From Desmodesmus armatus (taxonomy: Eukaryota; Chlorophyta; Chlorophyceae; Sphaeropleales; Scenedesmaceae), in contig VIIQ02000004.1 of assembly GCA_007449985.2 (NCBI GenBank), positions 868,001 to 932,000 of the forward strand: 64,000 nt of DNA, read 5' to 3'. Below the pieces are notes generated by a model, which saw only the letters and a list, made by a program, of their open reading frames with translations, was not told where the DNA came from and ran no database searches. Below, piece by piece: positions 26,348 through 39,500 of the stretch (its first letter is position 1; each line of letters begins with the position of its first letter). The translations under genes and the position numbers were made by a program.

Positions 26348-29300
26348 TCAGCCAGACCCTAGCCAGTGCTCCAACAGGGTTTGCAGCTCATTGCTGAGTG
26401 GCGGCCGGTAGGGGATGTCCCGGCAGCCCATCGCAAACTCCCGCAGAACCGCCACGTGGCTGCCCTCCACCCGGCTGAACTGCTGATCGCCATCAGCCCC
26501 AGCATGGACCGTGAGAAGCCCTCAGAGTAAGGAGGCTCCACCGACTCCAGGACCTGCAGGCAGCAGCAGTTGATGTTGCAGCAGCAGCGGCAGCAACCGT
26601 GTAGAGTCAAGTGCCAAACCAGGGCGCTGCTTGACTACTGGCCCAGCTACCCTTTGAAACCAAAGCACTTGCGTGGAACATGTCACGGGGCTTCACACAC
26701 CCCTGCCCTGCGGGAAACTGATGGACCCCCCCCCCCCCCCCGCCCACCCACCCACCCACACACCGCCACCACCACAGAAAAGTACGCACACAACACAACA
26801 CGCAGTTTGTTGTCATGTTGACAGTTATGTGCAACGGGTTGAACTTCTTTGTTACAGAACAAACGTCCATACACTCCTATGTCAACATGGACAGACGCCC
26901 TCACCAGGCCGATGAAGTGCCGCAGCAGTGAGGGGTCTGCGGTCTTGCTCCAGTCCTGCACCAGGTCCAGGGTGGGCCCCGCTGCCCCTGACACAATCAG
27001 GCTGACCAGCAGGCTGTTCACACTCTTACTAAGCTCCATGTGGCTGGCACCCAGGGCAGCAACCACAGCCGACAGCACAGACAGCACCTGCACAACACAG
27101 TGATGGAGTGGAGTGGACTGGCAGTGGACGAAAGTGGATAGGTAGTGGATAGGTAGTGTGGACATGATGTAAGTGGCCGCCATCCACGCTCGCTCCTCCT
27201 GTCAAGCTTGCTCCTCCTGCCAAGCTTGCTCCTCCTGCCCTAAACAACCACTGCACACCCACTGCACACCTCTTGTCCATCACATCCTACCCAGCCCTCA
27301 ACCCGCAAAGATCTGCAAACTCCACACGCAGCAAGATTATTTCTTCCGCAGCAAGATTTAGCTGTTCTGTACGCACATGCGCATATATTGTTGGCTGCCC
27401 TATTGGAACTGTTAGTTGCAAGTCAAGGGGTGACACACCTGTGGGATCATGCCAGGCTGCTCACAAGCCACTCTGTGCAGGATTGAGAGGTGGTTGGGCA
27501 GGATGACCACCAGCTTTTCCTCTCCGTACAGAGCCTCAGAGCCCAACACGTGCTGGCTGTGCTGCAGCAGCCCCATAGCAGCAACAGACAGCCGGCAGAC
27601 CTGCACGACGACGCACCACACACTCAGTACGGAGAAAGCGGAGCAGCCTGCATGTATCTTGGCAGGCGGCATAAATGATAGCCGTGGTTGACACAGCATG
27701 CTGCAGGTGCAGCTGCGCACAAAGCACGCACATTGCTGAGTAACAGCGGCTGTTGCAGCTTTTTCCCATCACGGAAGGCATTGCCACCACGCCATCAACC
27801 CGCAGCACGCCGATGTGAGCAATAGCACACCTGGGATGCTAAGGCGAGGTCCTTTTCCGAAAGCTTGCTGCTGCCCATGCGCGCTGTCAGCGTCAGCGAC
27901 TCCCGCAGCTGCTCTGCAACAGCCTCCACTCCCACATGCACCTTCACTTCAGGAGTCAAACTGCGCCGCTGCTCTCCCTCCTGCTGCTGCTGCGGCGGCG
28001 GCGCTTGCGCATCGGGCACCTCAACTGCCTCTCCATTTGCCGCCTGCTGCTGCTGCGGTTCCTGCTGCTGCGCATGACCCTGCTGTGCCCGGCCTGCCAC
28101 TGCTAGCGCCAGTAGACGGATGCAGAGCTCCCGCATGCTGCATGTTTGTCGGCTCATGGCTGAGGGCTTGTCATCTGGGCACACATACATGCCTGCATGC
28201 ACATGAGACATGCACGCCCACATCCATGTACGACCTGTGCAGCTCCTACACTCGTGACCGCGAGCATGACAGCACTGAGAGCAGCAGACGAGCATCGTAC
28301 GCAACCTCTGCTGCCACCTGCCACCGCCATGCCTGCAGCAACCTACTATGAATGTTGGGATAGCAGCGTCATAGGCACGGCCTATGCCAACAAACGAAGA
28401 GCACCACAGCCCTAGACGCCCACAACCTCGACTGTTGCACTGCTGCGCGCGCACCTGACAGCAGCAGCTGCAGCATGCGCGGGTGCCGCAGCGGCTGCAC
28501 CGTCAGCTCTACCTCCTGCTGGTACAGCTGCTGCAGCGCCACCAGGTGCTGCTCGGCAGCTGCTACCTGCTCCGCCACAAACGGCTGCTTGCCGCGCCCC
28601 TGTTGCGCTGCTGAGCCTGTGCCTGGCAGGTTGGGTGCTGACTCAACCAGCACGGCTGACACCAGCTGCACAGCCTGACACTCCAGGGGAGAGGCTGACG
28701 CGGGCACGAACAGGGGCTGCAGAGCAACAGCAGTGAAAGCAAGAGGTTGGCACCTGCCTCCTCTGGTGCTGCAGAGAGCTAGAGCTGCAGGGTGCGAGTG
28801 TGCGTCAACGCATCTGGGCAAACGAGCTGAGTGCAGAAGTGTGCTGGCGGGGTGAGGAGTGGCGCGCTTGCATGTTCATGGTTGCCACATTGTCAGCAGA
28901 GGCTGCTGTGCGGGCTGCAGCAACTGTCAAGCGGCTGCAACACCGTATCCACATCTACCAAAAAAGCTGACATGATCATGTTGAGGGTGGGCTACCTGCA
29001 GCTGGTAGACCTTGATGCCGCCGTGTTGCTCTGCTGCTGCAGCCTCCACCTCCTGAGACAGCCGACGAAACACAGTGCCGCCCGGCAACTGCGCCAGCGC
29101 TGCAGGCAGAACACAAATACACAGCACCCGCGTTATGGCCACCATTCAGCTGGGATACGAGCTTTGCAGCCACCAAGCTCTCTGTGGTGCGCACGCGCCA
29201 TCAGCATGCAGCAGTAAGCATGCCCTCACTGCCGCAACCAAATCAAACCCTCCCAAGCAAAGCTATGACGCACAGAGCAAACTGTTGCAACTGCACTCTT

Positions 29301-31145
29301 GAGCAGCATAGCCCTGAGTGACGTACCACATGCCGGAATCAGGTGCGTAGACCGCATTCAACGGCATCAGCAGCAAGCAAACACAACCGGTCCGGCTGCC
29401 TGCCCTCCCCCCACCTGTGAGCAACTCCTGTGCATGCACATACGTGTGCTGGTTGTCCACCGAGCCTCCGACGATCTCCTTTGCAATGGTACGCAGCTGC
29501 TTCGCGTCCGTGGCGCGTGTGGCTGCAGCAAGCCTTGAGGCCAGAAGCCTGTGATACACGTCAAAGTAGCTAGCCAGCGAGCCCCCAACCTGTAGACAAA
29601 ACAAAGGTTTGTGGTTGATGAGTGAGGGTAGCAGCAATGAGAAGGAGCCCAAGCCTTGGCACACATGTAGGGAAGCAGGCTGGGTGCTGCATGCACCTGA
29701 TGCAGTAGGCCACAACTCAATAAGTGCCACGCTGCCAGGGATTGCCACCAGCACTCTTGTTCAACACCCATGTTGGCTGTGTTGACAGGCGGGTCGATGC
29801 TGCCTTGGGTCCGCTCAGGTGGCTCCTCCCGTCAACGGTCCTGATGCTGTTGGCACAGCCCCACTCAGCGCTGCTGCAAGTCATGCCTTTGCTACTGCTG
29901 CCGCTGCTTGACCACAGCGACACACACCCTGCAACAGCACACCAAGCCCTCTCCTCACCTGAGCCACCTCATCCTCATGCCCCTGCTTGAGGATGCGTTG
30001 TATGGCGTAGTTGAGCAGCAAGCTGTTCTTGTTTGCCGCCGACAGCTCGTAGATCATCTTCCTGCTGTGCTGGTGCTGGATCAGTTGGTTCAGCCAGGCT
30101 GGGTGGCCCTGCTTGAACACTGACAGGAACTTTGTGGGGTCAAACCTCTCCTTGATTAGCTCCTGCATGCATGCAGAAGGTGGCATGCAGCATGCAGCAG
30201 GGTATCTTGTACAGTACACAGTAAAAGTGGGGTGCAGAAAAGGCGTGTGCTGACTTGCGATGCAGCTGCCAGCTTGAGAGCCACACCGGCAGCAAGCACA
30301 TCATCTGAGTGCTCTTCGGCAGAGCAGCTAGCCTGAGGGGCCCTGAGCTTAGGCACTTGCGGCAACGCTTGGTGGTGTAAGAATTGCGAGAGGTCCCAGC
30401 ATGCTTACAGGCAAGATGGATGCACTCGCGTATCATGATGAGGCAACAGCAACAGCAACAGGCACACAGGCAGCCTGGCAAGCGCCCCACCTCACCTGCA
30501 GCAGCAGCACATCCAGATGCGCACCATCCTGCCCGTGCACAGCGTCTGCCCCAGCACCTGCTGCTCCTACACTCGTACTGCTGTGCAGCATCGCCCTACT
30601 GCTGCCAGCTCCAATGCTGTAGGCCCGGCTGAGGCTGCCACCGCTGCCTGCCCCACCTCCAGCACCCAGCAGCTGTCCCATGGGCATGTCAATCAGGTCT
30701 GCCCACTCAACCAGTAAGTCGGCCATGCTTGCATAACCTGAGCAGCGGAAGATGCAGGACATGCAACGCCACGAGCACCGTGTCCTGGGTGATTGGCCAC
30801 CTGCTTGCAGGTGCTGCACATGCAAACCGTGCTGACGCGTGCATGCATACATGCCACTGCTGTGACCAGGCAACGCCTAGCAGTTGAAGGGCATGATTCG
30901 AAGATGCCAGGCAGCTGCAGCTTACCCATGTACCCATCTGACAGGTGCTGCACTGCTGTCTGCACTTTGCCGCCAGCGCGCAGGTATTCTTTCAGGGTCT
31001 CCAGGACATCATCAGGCTTCTCAAGGACAGCATCTGCCTCTTGCAGGTCCTGCTCTGGCTTGAGCAGCGCGTCGTTATCTGGCTCAGCATCATGCGAAGC
31101 ACGGGGTGTGGAACTGGTGCTGCCTGGCAGACCGGTGCTGCTCAT
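26348..31145 (-). CDS. NELFCD: NELF-C/D (TH1)-like transcription elongation factor
   Basis: Ten exons: 30926-31145, 30496-30737, 29959-30162, 29415-29589, 28996-29099, 28455-28716, 27831-28174, 27439-27600, 26905-27087 and 26348-26553, about 700 aa. Start at 31145; an in-frame ATG at 31229 is an alternative. Matches to the TH1/NELF-C/D family run throughout: ERFDPTKFLSVF and HPAWLNQLIQH, LLLNYAIQRILKQG, NQHTYVHAQELL, GGTVFRRLSQEVE, LSILHRVACEQP, and the C-terminal VLESVEPPYSEGFSRSMLG and VEGSHVAVLREFAMGC. In animals NELF-C/D is the scaffold of the NELF complex, which pauses RNA polymerase II after initiation. Low-complexity Gln/Ala insertions lie in exons 2 and 7. The last exon needs a one-base shift near 26495 (a run of four G) to reach the conserved C-terminus. 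Without it translation ends at 26359 with an unrelated tail. Confidence 0.8.
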
Positions 31146-31513
31146 GGGTCCACCAGCAGCAGCAGATTGGCTGCAGCTCAGCCAATAGGGCGCATGCCGT
31201 GCTTGTTTTTGAACGCAATGCGTTGTCAAGCAGGTGGTGCTTTTGTTGGGAAGTAGCTTGAGACTGCAAGATAGACAAAGATGTGTTGAGAGATCGATCA
31301 GACTGTCTTTCCTCCTGGGAAACTTTCCTCCTGGAAACTTTGCAGCAGTCGATTCGCTTTAACGGGCGCATTTGTTTTCAGTACTATTACGCTCTATAAG
31401 TTAAGTAATAACTTGTTTTCAGTACTATTACGCTCTGTAGTCAATCTAACAGTCAACCTCTAACTGTCAGGGTCGTCTTTGACAAGTTGACCCTGCTGCA
31501 GGTGTGTCCTCTG
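31146..31513. repeat. Upstream region with a 41-bp tandem duplication
   Basis: The motif TTTTCAGTACTATTACGCTCT occurs twice with a 41-bp period at 31372-31436. The rest of this AT-richer stretch is the NELF-C/D-like gene's upstream region; no gene is seen. Confidence 0.7.
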
Positions 31514-32418
31514 CTATACTCCATATGACTTCATATGACTCTGCCACAGTGTTACACAAGACCCAGGTAGCAGCAACTCTTCTGCCACAGCACCCACTGC
31601 ACCCCTGCCACTGCACAGGGCGACTTTCCGTGCATCAACCTCTGCGCACAGTTCGTGAGCTTGGGTGGAGCACTGGCAAGCAACCACCGCCATTGCTGCT
31701 GCTGCTGCTGCTTCTGCTCTGGCTGCTCTGGCTGCGTTTTCTCTCTGGATTGCTGCTGCTGCAGCGGCAGCTGCTGGTGGTGGGAATGCTGCTGTTGCTC
31801 TTGCCGCTCTCTGGACTGCTGCTGCTCCAGCGGCAGCTGCTGGTGCTGGCAATGGACGTGCTGCTGGGGGTGCGAATACTGCTGCGCTGGCTGCTGCGGC
31901 TGCGTGTGATGGTGCTGGTGGGGGTGGTGGGGGTGGTTGCGGCACGACTTGCGTGTTGACGGTTGTGTACAGCTGAAAACTGCTGTTTCCCTTCCGGTAC
32001 CGTTCTGGGCACCACTTCACATTGACTTCTGTCACCGTGACAGTGGTACCATCCTGCAGCAAGAATGCCGTTTTCTGTTTAGGTCCTGCAAGTATGTTGT
32101 TCCAACCAACTGTCGACGAGGTTACAATGCACTGGTATGCTTGTGCATTTCACCCACCTGCAGACTTGCTTTCAAGTTGTCCACCTTGGCAGCATCAAAG
32201 CAGAACAAGCCTCTCGTGCAGCTGTCATCCCTGCAGTCAGCCACTTCCACCACCAAAAATGTGCTTGGCGATGTGAATTTACGGCTGGATACAACGTTGC
32301 ATAGCACACTGCAGCTCCGTTCCCAATTGTTCACGTCAGCGACATTGAGATGCATGGTGTACGCTGTTGATGCACTTGTTGTGGTTGTGAGGATGTCAGG
32401 CCTTGCAGCATGTCGCAA
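31514..32418 (-). CDS. Small protein with an OB-fold-like segment and Ala/Pro-rich tail
   Basis: Two exons join in phase: 32158-32418 and 31514-32053 (266 aa from the ATG at 32418; ATG at 32355 is an alternative and an upstream exon is possible). The segment STFLVVEVADC, then RGLFCFDAAKVDNLKASL and DGTTVTVTEVNVKWCPERY with SSFQLYTTVNTQV, has the strand order and spacing of the OB fold of RPA70 DNA-binding domain A. This is a visual judgement and not proven. The second half is a poly-Pro/poly-Ala linker with recurring AAAA and PPPA blocks. It is transcribed away from the Fanzor gene, about 0.8 kb upstream of it. If the OB-fold reading holds, single-stranded DNA or RNA binding is likely. The start and Ala-rich tail are uncertain. 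Confidence 0.4.
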
Positions 32419-33210
32419 TTTGCATGTAGACTCGCGTGTCTGACTAGCACGTCAGCATGTCGGACTGCGACGGTGGAATGCTGTCGGAACGTCACTTCAG
32501 GACCACAGAATGCAGCACTATGGCGACGCAGCTCTCTTATCGCCAATTGTCACTGTATTCCATCAAAATAAGCAGTTCTCGCTTACATTCACCAAAATGC
32601 CAGCGTGATACGCTCAGCGCGTGTCTTGACAGCAAGTCGATCGCACAATAATCAAGCACCGTGTTGAAACGAACAGCCGCTGGTTCTGTTGAACAATCGG
32701 TGCCGTTTTTGCACGCGTTGAGTGAGTGTGCGGTGAGTTGCATGGCAGCAGTGGTGTGGCAGTCTGAATGCACTAGTTTAACTGCAGTGCAACAGGAGAC
32801 ACAACTTCAACCTGTATACAGCTGATGCCCCGAGTAGCGCAATACACTCAATTACACTGTCTACTCTCGTTGCCCCTGCAGGACCTTTACTGTCCCAAGA
32901 GAGCGCGAGAACATGGCCTGGTGTTCATTTGCATTTGGCCATGCGCCGCAGCAAGCACTGCATGCAGGTGGGGTGGATAAGACCATTGATTCCGTAAGGG
33001 AGGGAAAGCCATGCGATTGGATCAGAAGTGACCATGGAGGGCTGGAGAGGGTGTGGGTTGTTTGGATTGGCTTGACGGGTTGTGCGGTGCTCGTAGCCTG
33101 TTGCCCCCCCCCTTCCCCACCACACCACTGGTGATGGCATCCCCAAGGGGGCCTGTGGGACACCGTCATCAACCAGACAACTCCACCCGCTATAGTGAGA
33201 ATGTAAACAG
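32419..33210. other. Divergent intergenic region upstream of the Fanzor gene
   Basis: No exon could be assigned firmly. A short frame from ATG 32913 ends at a donor-like GTGGGG but is out of phase with the acceptor at about 33270, so it is not called. No terminal inverted repeat or target-site duplication of the Fanzor locus was found. Confidence 0.4.
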
Positions 33211-33525
33211 ATGCTCAGAATGCACCCCTGCTTGTTGGATGCTCTGTGTGCCTCACCCTCCCGCGCACAGGTTTTACCTCCAGATGGCAAGCATTGCATT
33301 GCTGCTGAGGAGGCATACCTCATGCATCCGCCGCCCATAGGCAAGTCCAGGGCAACTGGAGAAGCCAAGTCTAGGGACAATGGCAAGCCCCTGCCCATGC
33401 GCCAGCGTGGACGCCACGGCACTACTGCGCGCTACTGTGGTGTGTGCAGTGAGCCGTGGCTGTTCACCCCACGTGCTAACCTGCGGCAAGTGCAGCAGCA
33501 GCATTGTGTCCTTGCTGACCACACC

Positions 33526-33557
<32 letters not shown>

Positions 33558-36500
33558 AAAGTGGCCCAGTTTGGGGCCAGCACAGCCCGTGGCAGTGCTA
33601 CCCCCGTGTGTGCCTAGCAGTAACGGAGACTTGGCACAGCAGCGCTACTCTAGACTGGCGGCATCTGCTGACAGTCCAAAGCTGTCTGCAGCGAAGGCAC
33701 TGCTGCATCAGAAGGAGGATCAGTCTCATTGCAGGCAGCGTCCTCGTGTGCGTCAGCCAGCAGTAGTAGTACCAGCAACAGCCAGCCGGGTGTCAGCGGC
33801 GCCCACAAAGCCAGCAGCAGCAGAAGCACACACCATCGTGTCGTCAAATCGCTTCTCTGTGCTGCTGCATGATGCGCCAGCAGACGAGGAGGCGATGGAC
33901 ACTGCAGACGCCTCCGCATGTCCGGCACAGCAGTGCAGCACACCCAAGCAGCAGCAACAGCAGCAGGCACCCCGGCGAAAAACACCGGCAGCCGGCAGGT
34001 TGCAGCGGTCACGTCCTGCCCAGAGTAACCCTTCTGCTTGCAGTGGTGACCCCACCACAGCTGTGCATGGGCGATGTTGCCACAGGAAGCCAACCTGCGG
34101 CTGTCCCGTGGCGCAGCAGTCTGCCAGCACTGGGCGCCAACTGGGAATGGTTGTGGCGCTGTTGCTGCTTGTGGCTGGCCTAGGGGTGTTTGCTTCTACT
34201 ACAGCAGCTTCAGCAGACATCGCTTTTACAGGCTATTACACCGTGCCAGGTTCTGGTGTTTTGGTGGTTGGCAACAGCAATGCAAGCCACGACTGGTACT
34301 GGTGTGTCACAGCTTGTGTTATATGTTCTGTGGTGTTTGCATGGGTTGCAATAGGCCCGTGCAAACGGCCTCTGGCGTGTGCTCTCTGCATGCGTCAGTG
34401 GCGTCGTGCAAGGCACCTTGGCCGTGGCCTCATGCGTCGGTTGCAGCAGCTCTGTATGCGTGGTTTTGTGTGCATTGTGTTGATACGCGGTTTATTGGGT
34501 GTGGTTGCTGGGCTTGATTGTTTGGTACAAAATGGACTGCGTTCTGTGCATCTTGCTGTGTTGATGGGCGGCCCTGCAGCTTGTGCAGTCGTTCTGCTTA
34601 TATTTGCATGTTTGAGGGCTGCCTGTATTCATTTGAAACATAGTCATGTGGTGTTGCTCTATAACTGCATCATACTCTGTTTGACGTGCATGGGTGGTGG
34701 CATCCTGTACGGTTGTTGTGTGCGGGCATTAGAACTTGTCGTAGTTGGATACTGCTTGTGGCAGTGGTCAGACAGACCTGCACTCTTTGCACTGGTCATG
34801 CTGTTCCTGGTGGTGCCGACGGCAGCAGCTCCTGGTTCTGATGCTCCTGGAACAGCACCTACTTCCCCTGGGGCTCGACATGCATTGGCAGCAGCTGTTT
34901 CTGCAGCCGCGGCTACTGCAGCTGTTGCGGCTGGCACCCGTCTCCGTGCTGTTGCTCCTGAGTTCACTCCAGGACAGCAGTACAGAGTGGGTCGTGGCAG
35001 TGGGACAGGCTGTATGCAGACCCAACAGCATCAGAGTCCTTCTGCAGCCACTTCTACTCCTGTTGCTTCTGCTGTCCTTCTTGCTGCTGTTGCCCCTGAC
35101 CAGCAGCACCAGCAGCAGCAACGGCCACAGCGCAGGCCTAAGCGGACAGCAGCAGCAGCAACAACAGCTGCATTGCTGGCAGGTGACAGCGAAGGCAGTG
35201 GCAGCGGTGAGGATTACGAGCACCGTCAGCAGGCACGGGAGTGTGAGGATAGCAAGAAAGAGGGGGCCAACAGGAAGAAGACCCGGAGAGGGGGGGACTG
35301 CAGCAGCAGGATTGCTTGTTCTGCTACTCCAGCAGCTGCTGCTGCTGCTGCTGCTGCTACTGGAGAGCAACAACAGCGGCAAGGCGGCAGGAAGCAGACG
35401 AACAAGAGGCAAGGTGGGTGTATGCATGCACAACGACACCAGCCAATGCAGCAGCTCACCAGCGTGTACATGGCTTTTTCCGCCCAATGTCCCGGACAAG
35501 CTGTATACACAAGCAGCCTCTACCATTGTGTGCTGTTGAGTCAGGCAGCAAACGTGTTCACGCCCCTTCACGTCCCTTCTCGTGCGTGCCCCTTCTGCCT
35601 TGCACTTCAACTGTCCGCCAACCATCACCTCCATCTCAGGCGTCATTCGCAGCAGCCTCCACGCGTACCTGGCACCCAAGCGTCAGACAGCCGCCATGCA
35701 GCTGCTGGAGGACTTGGGACACGCCCAACAGCCGTTGTGCTTCCATGCACGGCTCCTGGCCAATGGCTATATGCAGTGGGGCTTCGAGTGAGTGTGTAGG
35801 CTCCTATGCTTTGCCTGCCACAGCTGGATTGCAACCCAGCCTGATTGCCCAAAATTAGATGACACATGAGCACATCAGCATACAGTGTGCGTTGATGCCA
35901 GCGCCATGCACTTCTCCACTCACAATTTGTGACTGCCGTCTGCTGCCTGTTGCCGCAGGATCTGGTCTGGCCGCAGGACACCCCCACCCGGCTTGTCTAC
36001 ACAAGATGTCGTCGGCGAACTGACAGAGTTGCTGACGCCTACAAGAAGGAAGCCACGCACCGTGGATACCGAGAGCGAACACCTTTTCTTTGCGGCACTG
36101 AAGGCCGTGACAGTTGTGCCAGGGGCGCAGGCTCCACTGCGGTATAAACTGCCAGAAGCCTTCGAATTCTACGTGCGTGAGGTGTGGCAGGTCGAACACC
36201 GCTGTGTGTTGCCGCATTGTGTGTCGGGCCGTGTTGCTAATGCATGGTTGACTGCATTGGCACAGTCCATGGCACAAAACCATGGCCAGCATGTGCTCAA
36301 CCTGCCATTGCGCATCAAACGCCTGGTCAAGGCTGTGGTCTTGTGTGCATTCTGCACGGCTGGCCTGCCAAGGCCAGGCCGCAAGCAGTTTGGTGTGTTG
36401 GCTCGTGGCATGTCGGATGGGTTGCTCAAGGGTGATGCACTGTCCGTGTTTGCAGCACATGTTTTTGAGCAGCAGCCTGGCCAGCAGCAAGCTGACGAGC

Positions 36501-39500
36501 AGCGTGTTGTGCTTGCTGCTTCTTTGCTTAGTGCTCCTGTGCACCATTGCATCAGCAGGCTGCAGCAGCAACGCCTTGCACAACAGCCTGCTCAGCAGAC
36601 AGACCAGGATTACCTACTGCCTGTGCAGCAAGGCACAAACACCATGAACTATATGCATGCACGCATCATAGAACTTGTGCAGGCTTGCAGTGTCATGCGG
36701 GCATCAGTGATGTTGCTGAAGGACACACTCTTTGCTGTTCAGCCATGCTCCACACAGGAGATGGTTGCAGTTGCAATGCAAGCGTCTCAAACAGCTCACC
36801 GCATCTGCGACTGGGCCGCGCACTTGCATGGCATGGCAGCACATCTTGTACCGAGCACACCAGACAATGTAGCCATTGTGTCACACCTGTTGGCTGTTAG
36901 CAGGCAGTCTCTTGGCGTATACAACCAGCTACAGCGCATTCAGCTCGTGGGTCATGTGACGGGGCCTGTGTCCCATGCTGGTATTTTGCACGCCCGTTCG
37001 GCGTCTGCTTTTGCACTAGAAGGCAGCAACAATGCATGCCTGCATGTCAGCACCGCATGTGCCTACATCAACAGCCTTGCAACAGCAACGACAGTGGCAG
37101 ATGCGGCAGTGGCAGGAGAGGCAGTAGCAGCAGCACAGGCTGCTGCACCGCCCCCAAACACAGCCGCCATACCTATCGTATGCGGTCCTGCCACGCTTCC
37201 TATCAACACCCCAACACGCCGCGACCCAGAAACAACAGCAGCACGCACCTTCACCAGCGCGTTGGTGCGTGATGTAGGGTGTGGGTTGCAGGCCACGCAA
37301 CATGCCTTGCGCTGTGCTGTTGACCGCCGCAAGCTGGCGGCGGTTGCAGAGTGTGTGCGGAGTGAGGAACTGGCAGGTCAGCTCCACGCAACCCTGACTT
37401 CTACTTCCTCCGGCGATGCTGCAGCTGCCCTGCTGGCCCCCTTGGCCAGGCTTTGCAGCAGCGTGTTGAACCATAGTATGCTGCGGCGTGGGCATGTCGT
37501 GCTACAGTATGCGGACCTACTGACGAAGCGGGACAGGCTGCATGCAGCACTTCAGCAGCGTCCACAGGGCCGTCCGCCACCCCCGAAGCAGGCGCAGACC
37601 CGGCAGCAGCAGCGACAGCAGCGGCAGAGAAGGGGGCAGGGGCAGGCTGGTGTAACTACTGTGGTGCTGCCGCCTTTGGCACGCGCACACCGCCAATCGC
37701 GGTGTGCTGCAGACAAGGCCAGCGCTGCAAGGAAGTACAGCGCGGCACAGACGGCCAGGAATGACTTGCAGCGTGTCCAGGATGCCTTGTTTGCGCGACT
37801 GCGCCAGCTGGCTGCCCCCTCTAACCTGCCCTTGCCAACCTCTTTGCAGCTGCGGCAGTGCTTAACGCAGTTGCGCCGTGCTGTGTGCCTCCTGGACACA
37901 TGTGAGGCAAAGCTAGTCGAGGCAGCAGTGACAGCAGAGCGCTTGCGCGGCGAGGCGGCTGCAGTTGTTGCTGGCCAACCACACAGTCAGCAGGGACATC
38001 AGCCGAGCGAGGCGGCAGTGAGGGAGGCATGTGCATCTGCGCGTTTGTGCATGAGGTTGGCTTTGGATCACGCCCGTTTGGTGGTGCCCGTGTTAGGTGC
38101 GTGCCCGGATGCGCCAGTTGTGCCTGGGTTTGGAGTGTGGGCTACCACCCCTGACACGCAACTGAACGAGTGCGGTGACGAGGCCCGTAGTGTGTGGCAG
38201 TGGGTTATGGGCATGTGTCTGCAATTGCTATTGTTACTGGCTGTAGACGCCGATGCCGGGAGTGCAGCTGCAAGTGCTCCATCCCGCGCGCCAGCACCGG
38301 GATTGTTGAAAGGCGTGTTGCAGCAAGTCAACAAGATAGAGGCTCAGTGGCGCTCTTGTCGCACTGCATTGCAACGCCTCCCACATAGCATGACGCCGCA
38401 TCCTCATTATGGTTTTACACATTTGCACTTGACACCCACACTATTGGGTTTCCTCAGAAAACATCTGTCCGGCATGAGTCCCGAGGCACGCAATGATTGG
38501 CGGGTGTGGCGGCGGCAACAGCGTGGTGTTGACCCACTACCCGTGCCTGGTGTTGACACTGTTGATGTCATCTGCGATGGTGCTGTAGAGGACATCCTCG
38601 AGAACAAGGATTTATTTAGTTTGTTGTTTGACCTTGACCGCTTGAGGGTCTTGTGTGGGGAGGGAAGGCCCAGTGGGAGACGCAGCTTTGCAAACCACCT
38701 TAGCACTGACTGTGTGTCGTTGCATGTGCATGCGACACACAACAAAGACGAGCGTGCCACCAGAAGCGCGGTCAGGTCTCTTGATGGACAGCAAAAGGCT
38801 CGCAGGGCCCGGCAGCGCGTGGCCGAGGCAGCTGCCCTGGACCATGCCCGGCAGGCCGTGGGCAGGGCAATTAAGTTGCCAACACCAGGCACAACCCCTG
38901 CGTATGTATTTGGCGGGGGTGATGATGACTGCAGCACTGTTTGTAGCACTGTGGCCGCTGCATCTAGATCTAGGTCAGACCATGTACGGGTACTGGACGG
39001 TGACTGGCGTGTCCTTGTGGCCCGCAATGCTAGAGACGGCCCTGTAGTCACGCACGTGCCCGCACAGGCCCTGCCCAAGCAGGTCAAGACAAAGCCGGAA
39101 GGCTTGGCACAGCATTGGGTTGACTCCCATGCATCTGACCCAGCAGAGGGTGCTTCGGTGGAAGAGTGGGACTTGGCAAGTGATTACAGTGTGGACAGGA
39201 CTAGCTACGACTTTTCTGACTCTGACTCAATTGACAGTAGCTTTTGTGTGGAGTCCAAATGTGACAGTTGTGCGCCTACTGTTGGACAGCCGGCTCTGGT
39301 ACATGGCAGATGTGTGACTGTTGAGGCAGGATGTGGGCTGCGGGTGACTGGAGTTGACCCAGGTGTGACCAGCATCGTGACTGCGGTCACTGCAAACCAT
39401 GGCGTGCGGGGCGACGGCACTGATGGAGGGGATGGCTGGGTGTATGCTGTTAATGGGAGGGAATACCGGTCTGCATGTGGGCTAGATAGGCAGCGCCATT

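Noticed and set aside
31311..31345. Possible inverted repeat partner (CCTGGAAACTTT) of the palindrome at 40791-40823
   Set aside because: The match is short and differs at the key central bases; not convincing as element ends.
34768..35679. 303-aa minus-strand frame opposite the Fanzor upstream exon
   Set aside because: It is a shadow of CAG/GCC-rich coding sequence on the plus strand: mostly poly-Ser/Leu/Cys with no domain.
35582..35791. Separate small gene before the Fanzor exon
   Set aside because: It lacks an ATG, ends exactly at a good donor and joins in phase with the Fanzor exon, so it is treated as exon 2.
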